Assembly (NCBI GenBank): GCA_964405775.1 | Contig: CAYOPG010000010.1 | Location: 1 to 44,510 of the forward strand | Reading direction: 5' to 3' | Origin: JAAZFF01 sp964405775 | GTDB taxonomy: Bacteria > Verrucomicrobiota > Kiritimatiellia > RFP12 > UBA3636 | Length of the DNA: 44,510 nt | Part shown: positions 18,037-28,000 of the stretch, piece after piece | Layout of the letters: every line of letters begins with the position of its first letter | How positions within the stretch are numbered: position 1 is the first letter of the stretch | Position numbers and translations under genes: made by a program | Notes under the pieces: model-generated | What the model was told of the DNA's origin: nothing | The model's input: the letters and a program-made list of their open reading frames with translations, nothing else | Database searches by the model: none

Positions 18037-19052
18037 CGCTCAACACATCGCTACGCGCAATGCCCGCAGTGGCATGCATCACCTCGTCAGTCATTATCGC
18101 GGCGGCACTGACAGGCTGCCGCCGCGAAGAATCCCCACCACATGCTGAGATTGTGCCTCTGGCGCGCGTTGGCAGCGCCGTCATCAGCGCCGAAGACGTC
18201 ACCGCCGAGGCACTGCGCCTGCGCGTCGCTGGCCAGCCTGTTGTCGACGCCCAGGCCGTTTTAAAATCTCTTGTCGAGCGACAAGCGATACTCCAGGAGG
18301 CCGCTGCATCTGTGTGGGTTAACGAGCCCGCGGCGAAGCGCGAGAGAGAGAATCTAATGCTAACGCAATGGCTGCAGCACGCTCTCCAGCCTGAAATCGC
18401 AAAGGCGACAGTTACGGATGAAGAGCTGCGCGCCTACTACGACGCCAACACAGCAGAGTTCACCCGCCCGTCAATGGTTCGTCTGGCGATTCTATACCGC
18501 AAACCTGCTTCGCACGGTGAACAGTCTTCAGCCGAGTCTATTGCGACGGCGTTACGCGGAGCGCGAGAGGCGTTTCTTGCGGATCCTCGCAAAGCGACTC
18601 GGGAGGGGCGGATCCCCGGCTTCGGCGCGATTGCGGCGGAGGCATCGGAAGACGCTGCTAGCCGCTATAGAGGAGGCGACATCGGTTGGCTCGATCCAGA
18701 GCGCGGGGGCTACGCCTGGCCTGAAGACGTGGTGCGGGCTGGCTTTGCGCTCAAGGTTGGGGAAGTCAGTGACGTGATAGCCACCGGACAGGGATTGTAT
18801 CTCGTAATGAAGCACGACGAGCGAGAAGGGAGCATTGCTCCATTTGAGGAAGCGTCAACCGGCCTGCGCAGGCGTCTGCTGAACGAAAAGCGGGGTGAAA
18901 TAGAAGCATCGTTTAAAAGCAACGTAATGTCGCGCGCCGCAGTTGAAATAGACACGGCGCAGGCGGCGGGATTGACGCTGCCGGAAACCGTCGAAACACA
19001 ACTGCAACCACCCGAACTAATCCCGGTTCCCGGGTTGAGGCGGCAGCATTAA
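18033..19052 (+). CDS. Lipoprotein peptidyl-prolyl isomerase, PpiC/parvulin type (SurA/PrsA-like)
   Basis: A 339-residue foldase that would catalyse proline cis-trans isomerisation or act as a chaperone outside the inner membrane. A lipobox ALTGC places the lipid-modified Cys at residue 29. A helical N-terminal arm (about 45-135) matches SurA/PrsA organisation. The parvulin domain runs about 140-255 with GGDIGWL and VGEVSDVIATGQGLYLVMKH, followed by a basic helical tail. The start at 18033 overlaps the previous stop (ATGA); an in-frame ATG at 18018 is an alternative. It lies inside a run of giant exported proteins and ends 46 bp before the largest, which suggests a dedicated folding helper for them. 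The family assignment is firm; dedication is inferred. Confidence 0.87.
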   Translation: MTLNTSLRAMPAVACITSSVIIAAALTGCRREESPPHAEIVPLARVGSAVISAEDVTAEALRLRVAGQPVVDAQAVLKSLVERQAILQEAAASVWVNEPAAKRERENLMLTQWLQHALQPEIAKATVTDEELRAYYDANTAEFTRPSMVRLAILYRKPASHGEQSSAESIATALRGAREAFLADPRKATREGRIPGFGAIAAEASEDAASRYRGGDIGWLDPERGGYAWPEDVVRAGFALKVGEVSDVIATGQGLYLVMKHDEREGSIAPFEEASTGLRRRLLNEKRGEIEASFKSNVMSRAAVEIDTAQAAGLTLPETVETQLQPPELIPVPGLRRQH

Positions 19053-19098
19053 GCATAAGAACCACTTTCAGGTATCATCTACCCAGCGAAGGGAAAAA

Positions 19099-22000
19099 AT
19101 GAAAAAGAAACTCAGAACATTCTCCGCACGGGGCATAGTCCTCCGTGCAGCGTCCCTGCTTCTTCTCACGGCTGGTGCACACACACTTTCAGCGCAATCC
19201 ACCAACATGACATTCCGATCGGACCTATCCGATCTTTCAAGCACAGCGTACGGAGATGCATGTAAAGTCGTCTACGACTATGCGCCCAAAACCATGCAAT
19301 TCGGCGCAGAAGAGACGGGTAGCAGCTCGATTCTTGTGCTTCCCCCCTCGTATTCATACAACGCAACCAATACAAGGGTCACGATAACAATCTCGGCTAA
19401 ACCCAATGTTTCCGGCGTAACAACACTGAAAACTACATCGACCGTCGGGGGATTAAGCGATTCGCAGACTCTGACCTTCGGCCCCTACCCTCCCTGGATT
19501 TCCAACATCCCAGACACTTTTGTCGACGAGGACGGGACTAACTCTATAACATTTACTATAAGCGATCCTGATACCCCCCTGACCAATCTTCTTGTAAGTG
19601 TGACCAGCAGCAATGCTAGCCTGATAGACGGCAGCGGGCTTACGGTCAGCGGCACCACTGGCACCAGAACGCTGAAAATCACCCCCAAGGCGAACAAGCA
19701 CGGCACCTCCACAATAAAAGTGACAATTACTGATCGCGATGGCAAAACAGTTTCCACCTCTTTTGTCCTTACAGTTAAGAGCGTCCCCGATTCCCCGGTG
19801 CTGAGCACCACTCCCATCGTGACAACAAACGACAAAGTCGGCTCTTTCAAACCTTTCTCTACCGCTACGGTCACAGACGCCGACCACAATGTGCCGGTCG
19901 GAATCAATGAATATCTTAAACTCACAGTGACATTGGGCAACGATTATCTTGCGACGTTCGCCGACACATCCAGCGAGTTCACGTTGACTGGCACACCGGC
20001 GGAGGTCCAAACGGCCTTGCGGAATCTTGCGGTATACCCAATACCGCGCGCAGGAACGCCAGGCACTATCCAAAGCCTTCAAGCACAGATAGAAGTCAAA
20101 GGTACAACAACGACAGACTCACTCTCCACGACAAATAGCGTAACGATTCGAATAGAAATGCTGAACTCGGATCCTTCGCTGTCAGTATCAATGGCAACCA
20201 CCGTCATGGCAGAGGGTGCAACAGTTCAGCCGTTCGTCCTCGACAGCATCTCGGATCCCGACTACGGGAACGACGAATTCTCGCTCGTGGTCTCCATAGC
20301 GGATCCCTCGCAAGCATATCTGGGCAGCCTGAGCAACACGAACGCCAATTACGGCTCTTATATTAACTTGAAGCCCGTCATAGACTCGCTAACATTTTCA
20401 TCCACACCCAACGTTCTCACAACAGAATCGATTGATGTCGCCTTCAAATTTGTGCTTGCTGACGGATACGGCGGTCGAAGCACAATAACAAACAGAATAA
20501 CAATCAGTCAAACGCAGACGCCTCCCTCTATTTCCGGCATACCTGCCGACACGCTCCAAAAGACTGACGCCGACGCCGCTTTCGTCCTCCTGCCAGATGT
20601 TTTCGTCACGGACCCAGATCTACAGGGGAAGCAACCTCTTAGAGCAACGATTACCCTTTCAAACCCGGCACTCGGCACACTGTCGCAGACCACTTTTGGG
20701 CCGATGGTCTCCAGCAACCTCGTCACTGCCCTTCGCAGTACTCTCTTCCAGCCAACCCGCGGCGCGGTCGCGCCAGGCGATTTTGCAACCACAGTCATCA
20801 TACTCACCGTAACGGACTCGACTGGAATTTCGGCGCAGAACAACAACCTCTCAATAAACATAGCAGGCGTTAACAACGCGCCACAGATTCTAAATGTTCC
20901 TTCACCCGCCGCACAACCTCTGCTGATTCCGCCAACCCCGCCTGTTCTCCCGTTCGCCGCACTCGATATCTCGCACGACGACGCCGGTGAAATCCTTTTC
21001 ACCATCGCCATCGACAATACTTCGAAGGGAACTTTACAAAACCTCGGCGGGTTTACAGAGGCAAACTCCGGCGTCTATACCATGACTGGCAGTAGATCAG
21101 CGATTCTGGACTCTCTAAACGCTATAAAATACGTCTTAGACATCACGTACAACTTCCCCATCGACGATCCCGGCGGAACGACCTTCACACTCAGCGCACG
21201 TGATTCTGCACTACTCACCTCAACGCGCACTCTGGCAATTCAAGTTCAGCTAACGCCCAGGAACCACATAGTCACGCGCTCCATAAACGACGGAATGCCA
21301 GGTTCGTTCACGTTCGCGCTCGCAAACGCCGGGAACAACGACGTGATCACTTTCGCGCTGCCGGAATACCCCGCGACAATACGCATGCAAGGCTCCGCTA
21401 CCACCGAGATCATCCGCAACCTCTCAATCAAGGGACCGGGGGCGGATCTGCTTACAATAAGCGGCGATGGAGATGGCGACGGTATTCCAAACCGCCAAAT
21501 TTTCAGCGTTCAAGCTCGCGTCACAATTGAAGGCGTGACTCTCTCGCACGGCACGGCTACAATGGGTGGCGCTGTCTCCGTCAACCCCTCCGGCGAACTC
21601 ATACTCCGTTCATCCTCCATCATACACAGCACCGCCACTGAATACGGCGGCGCAATCGACGTTGATGGAGGCAAGCTGACCATTGAAAACTCCTTCATAG
21701 GCTTAAACTCCGTTTCCGCCGACAGCGGGCTGGGGGGAGGCGGCGTCTCCGTATATTCGGACCACGGCGCGCACATTTCCAACACCACCTTCCACGGCAA
21801 CACACAGGCAAACGAAGCCGGCGACGGTGGCGGCGCTGTATATTTTCAAATAGTGAACTCAGGGCCACTGAAGATATTTGCCGACATCACGCATTGCACT
21901 TTCGTCGGGAACAGCGACGCCTCAGGCAAGGCCAGTGCCGTAATCTGTGTTGAAAACAACGCATTTGTACGTCCGGCGAACTCAATTTTCGCAGACTTCT

Positions 22001-25000
22001 CAGGACGCAATCTAAACGTATACGGCGGCGGAGATTTCGAATCACAAGGCGGAAACTTCTGCGACGACAGCACTAAGGTTGTCCGCACCACAGCTGAAGG
22101 CACTTCACCCTATCTGTTAGACCACTTATACGACTATCCAGAGACAAACCCCTTGTTATCATCCCTCACTGCTTCCGGCACAGTCATTCCGCACCACAGA
22201 TTGCAAAGCGGAAGCCCGGCGATAAGCTATGCTTTCCAATCTACGGCAAGCATAGACCAACTCGGTTCCGCTCGGGGCGTCCAACCAGATTCCGGCGCCG
22301 TTGAATTCGACGGGACGGGGCGCCTCGTTATAAACGAAATACAGCATTCCGAGGGAACCATCAACTTCTTCGAAATCATCGCGCCGCGTGATAACGCACC
22401 GATCGATCTCGCCTCTTACTCACTATTTGTTGACGGCATCAAGGTGCACTCGTTTGCAGCAGGTAAAATCGTCGGCACGAACTCTCTATTCGAAGCTGGC
22501 ACTCCTGCCCCCGCAGCAGGCATGTTCTTGAATCCCGGCTCCGCAATCGTGGTTGCCTTTACGAACTCGCCGATGGCATTGACCACAGCCATAAACCCAA
22601 CGCCAGTCTATGGCGTATCTGAAACTAATTCCGCAATAAAAAGCCTCAACGAACGCGGACAGGTTACAATCGCATTGAATGCCACTGCGGCTCCGATCGC
22701 AAGACAATCGTGGATTGGCACTTTCATAGACCCTGCCACGGGGACAAACGACCTTGACACTGCTGGACAGTCAATTGCACTGGCCCCACAGTTCCGGGGA
22801 TTCTCGCTGCTCCCCCACTCCGCCATACTATCAGGACCGTTTGAAGGAGCGAACTTCGATTTGCCGCTTACAGGCATGTCTGAGACGTTGGGAACCGATA
22901 TAACAGGCACCCCCTACGGACAAGCCAACGCAGAGCCCCTCGCCCGCAATGACCTTTTCACTGTCACCGAGGACGATACCGCGACATTAGACGTTTTGGC
23001 AAACGATTACGACGGCGACGGCAATGATCGCCTTGTGATTGTGAACATAGGCACTACTTCGAACCCCGGCGCGGACGTCGGGGCAACCAACTCGCTGTAC
23101 GGAGCTGAAATCCGTGTCGAGCCAAGCACTGTGCCACTGCGCGGCAGCAATATCGGATTCAACCCACGAATATCCGCTACACTACAGCAGCTTCCTGTTG
23201 GAGTCGAGATTATAGATGAATTCCACTACGAAACGATAGACGTTGGCCAGAACGCCATAGAGGCGTACGCGGAAACCGGCTCCAACGTGCTTGTCACCTC
23301 CACCAACCACCGACTTTCAACTGGCGAAGAAATAATCATATCAGGATCTGATACCACTTCCTACAACGGCACGTTTACTGTCACTGTAGTCAACGAAAAC
23401 ACATTCGAGATACCGGCGGAATTTGCCGGCAAGGCGGCTGGGGAATTGGGTACGTGGGAATCAACACTGCCACGGCAGCCAACCAGCCGATCCGAAGGCA
23501 TTGTGAACGTCCGTGTCATCGGCCGAAACGACCCCCCGGAAGCCTCGCACGACGTTATTACAAACGTCACGGAGGAGGCAACGTTAAGAGTCATGATCCG
23601 CCCCGAGTTCGCAGGGCAGCCTCTGGTATTTCCCGGAGACACTACGCCCGCACCCGAACTTTCCGCACAAAACCTGCTTGAGAATGATAATGACATCGAT
23701 TCAGACGACACTTGGGAATCGCTTTCCATAGTTGGTATAATCGGCAAGGTTAACCGTATTGAGGGATTCTCTGAAACGTCCGGAAGTTCATCCGTAACAG
23801 TAAACTCCCCGTCACATGGCCTCACAACTGGCACAGAGATACTTATCGCCAACTACGGTGGGCACCCGTCGTACAACGGATACCATGTCGTCACAGTCAT
23901 AGACGCCGATAAGTTCTCCATACCAGTAAGCTATGTCGATGATAATGAACAAGCGGGCGTTTGGGCTATTCTTGAGAAGTCCAATAGTCTGCAGACCACA
24001 ACTGCATCCGGAGTTCCCGTGTATCTGACTCTTCGCGCAGACGCTCGTGAGAACAACCTCGTGTATCACGCTGGGGACTCGGAATTCCTCGACGGGCTCG
24101 CCGAAGGCGAATTGTACGAAGACACGCTCTGGTACGCTATCGAGGATAGCCACGGAGCCATCGGTATCGGAAAAGTCACATTCGAAATCACAGGCGTCAA
24201 TGATGACCCGACCCCCTCCGACGACCCGTCCGGATTGGAAGCTCTAACACCCATAATCTCGTCATCCAACACGCTTGAGAAGGTGCTAGCCGAAGGCTTG
24301 GATATTATGTACACGCTTCCGGCGACATCGGGAAGCTCTCACAAAACGGATCTCCACGCACTCGATCTGGGCGGAACCCTACCCGGCACTATCGTGCTCC
24401 GGGACATATTCACCACCGATGAAGACACGCCTATTGCCATCACAACCTCCGACCTCCTCGCCAACGATGCAGACATCGACCGCATCGACACTCTCTCCGT
24501 GCAAGGCGTCACGCCGATAAGCCGAGAAGACGCCTCCGTTACCATGGGGTCGTTGACAGACTTGCCGACTATAATTTACGATCCGGCCTCCTCGACAAAT
24601 CTCCAGACGCTAGCGCGTGGAGAAATGCGCATCGACACCTTCACCGCAACGATTACAGACGGCATGGGCGGCACGGTGGATTCGCTCGTCGCCGTGCTGG
24701 TGATCGGCGTCAACGACAAACCGACCGCTGCTGACGACACTCGCACAACAAACGAGGATGAAATCTTCTCCTTCGACCCTCGTGTCAACGACACCGAGCT
24801 TGACATCAACGGCGCAATTCCTGATGACCGCATTTCAATAGTGCCCGCTGCCAGCGTGCCCAACCCGGGACAGGCTCAGGTTTACCACACAGGGACTATT
24901 GCGACGCACGATGCCACAGTCTCGGATCTGCTCAACCAGCTAGCCGATTGGCAGGTGTTCACCAACACATTCGAATACACCATCACCGACAACAGCTTCC

Positions 25001-28000
25001 TATTCGCGGCGGGCGATGAATTCCATGTGCCTGTTGATTCCCCACAGGTCGTTCTCGACGTGTTGGCCAATGACCGCGATTATACCGGAACAGCTTCCGG
25101 GTCGATCACGATCATCAATGTCAGCCCGACATTGCATGGCGGGTCGGTCTCGGTTGTCTCAAACGGCCAGTACATAGCCTACCAGCCTCCTGCCGCGTTT
25201 GTGGGTGAAGACTCCTTCAGTTATACAATCGAGAACACTATGGGTGACGTCCGCAGCGGGGTCGTGCTTGTGCGCGCTGTTGTTCCGCCGCTCAATGGCG
25301 TTCTCCACGCCTCGGACGACCTTTTCACAGCCGCCGCAGGCGAAACGGTCACGCTCGACGTCCTCGCCAATGACGGCATGTTGCCTGCCGGGCGCACAGG
25401 TCTGCGGATCACCGAGCTTGTCTCTTCGTCAATCCCAGATCAGCCGCGTCTCGAAGGCAACTCATTCGTGTTCGACGCCACCAACGGCGCCACCAGCCTC
25501 AAGTTCACGTACGCCGTCACGGCAGGAGGAGCATCCACTTCTCGTGCTGACGTTGTCGTATCGATCATCGACCGCAACAATTCACTCGATGTAGTCAACG
25601 ACTTCTTCAGCGTGCAGCCAGGCAGCTTTGGCAACGTGCTCGACGTAATCGCGAACGACGGTCTCATCGGAGAAAACACGGGCAACTACCGCATTGCCTC
25701 AATCGTCGACGACGCTATGAACGGAACGCTGGCTATTGACACCGACGGGCGCAAGCTCGTGTACTCGCCCAACTCCACGTTTATCGGCGTTGAGAGCATC
25801 AGCTACATCGTCACGGACCGGGCAGGAGGCAACGGGTTGGGCAAAGTCACAATCTCGGTGGGCAAAAACCTCGCGGTCAACGACTTCTTCAAACTAGAAG
25901 CGGCCAACACAAACGCCGTCACAATCAGCGTACTTACGAACGACCGTACGCTTCCGAATACGGCGGGAACGCTTATGATTCAGTCCATCGCGCCGGACAC
26001 AACGTCCATAGGCTCAATGGCTCTCGGCTCAGGCGGCAGTTTGCTTTTCACAGCCTCTGGAACCATTGGTCAGACCAATTTCCAGTATATTGTGGCTGAC
26101 GCCTCGAACCCCGCGCGCCTCTCAACGGGGGTTGTCAGCGTGGTAACAGTGGCTTCTGGCACCTATGCAAATCCAGACCTATACCGCGTCCGGGGAGGTG
26201 GTGCGGATTACGAACTAGATGTTCTTGCCAACGACCGTAGCTTCCCTTCGCTTAACCGTACACGCACGATAACGGCCATAGGCACCGGAGAAAACGCCCC
26301 CAGCGCAGGCGGCAATGTTGTGATACAGAACGGCAAGCTAATATACACTCCAGCGGCTGGCTTTTTCGGGAATGAAAGCTTCACCTATACAATGTCAGAT
26401 TCAGCGGCGTCCGATATCGCGCAGGTTACTGTGTCTGTGGTGCGTGGCGACTTCTTCGCAAATACCGATGAATTCACCGTCTTCTACGAAACCCTTGGCA
26501 CCGCCAACCGTGCATTCACGCTCCCGGTTACGTTCAACGACTGTATCGTGCCGCACATGGATCAGACGTTCCAAATCGTAGACCTCGGGATTGGAGCGAA
26601 TGCACCCAGCGCCGGCGGTTCCGTGATAATAGCAGCGGATAAACAGTCGCTCATATATACCCCCGCCGCTGTGCCTTTGCCAGAGTACATTGAACAGTTC
26701 ACGTACGAAATCGCGGACACCGCGGGCCGGCGTGCCGCGGCACAGGTACGAGTGCGCGTTGTAAACCGTAGCAACCAACTAGCCGCCATGACACAGGAAG
26801 ACTCTTTCGTTGTCGCGCGCAACAGCCTGTACAACATCCTGCCAGTACTTGTAAACGACCATGTCCTGCCCGGCAACGCATCCTTCTGGACGATCACCAG
26901 CGTTGCCCAGACAACCTCTTCGGGTGGCTCCGCGGCCATCAACGGCTCCTCTGTTCGCTACTCCCCTCCTTCCAGTTTTGTTGGTATCGATACTTTCACC
27001 TACACCGTATCAGACGGTCTGGGAGGATCGGGCAGCGCGGCAGTACACGTTCGTGTGGGCGATTTGCCGACCGTACGGGATCGCTTCGTTGTGTTGGCTG
27101 GATCTACATCTAATAGGCTCGATGTTATCGCCAACGATGCCCTTACCCCGGAGTACGAAAACGAATACTCCCTCGGAGCAGTATTCGGCGTCACCGCCGG
27201 TGGAAGCGTCGAACTCGGCATGGGCGGCGTAGCGGTCTACACGCCTGATCCCGGCTACGCGGATACATTCCCATACACCGAACAGTTCTTCTACACGGTG
27301 CTCGACGACTCTGCCATAGCCTCAACTGGAATCGTTGAAGTCTCCGTCCACGATCCAGAAACCGGTCTCTCAACCGGCACGATACACCTTGCAGTGGAAG
27401 GCCGCAATGACCAACCGGAAATCTACAACAGCACCACGAATGCCCCCATAACCGACAAGGAAAGCTCAAGGGTCTTCAGCGGGGTGACACTTGTCGAACA
27501 CGATCAGCAACTTCAGGAGCGAATCGACGTGACTGTTGCGATAGACAACATAGAAAAGGGAGTGCTTGCCGATCTGAGCGTCTTCACTGACGTGGGCGGC
27601 GGCGTATACACGCTCTCAAACTCCACTGCGGCGGCGGCGACTTCGGCAATTCGCCAGCTCCGCTACATCCCGGTTGAAAACAGAATAACGGTTCCAACGA
27701 ATGAAGTTGTTTCCTTCACGATAACAATCAGCGATCGCAAGGCGCCGCCAGTCTCGGACACACAGACCAAGCTGGAAGTGTGGTCAGCGAATGACGCCCC
27801 GATAATTTCGGACACCGAAGCCGAGCAACGCTTTTTCTACAAAATGCTTGTAAAGCCATTCGCCTCGGCGAGCATAACAGAACTCGACAACAAGTCTCTC
27901 CAGCCCCTCTCCGTGACAGTGACAATAATGGAGCCGTCACAGGGCGCACTACGGCATATTGGCACATTCAAGAGCATTGGTGGCGGCATGTACCGCGCAA

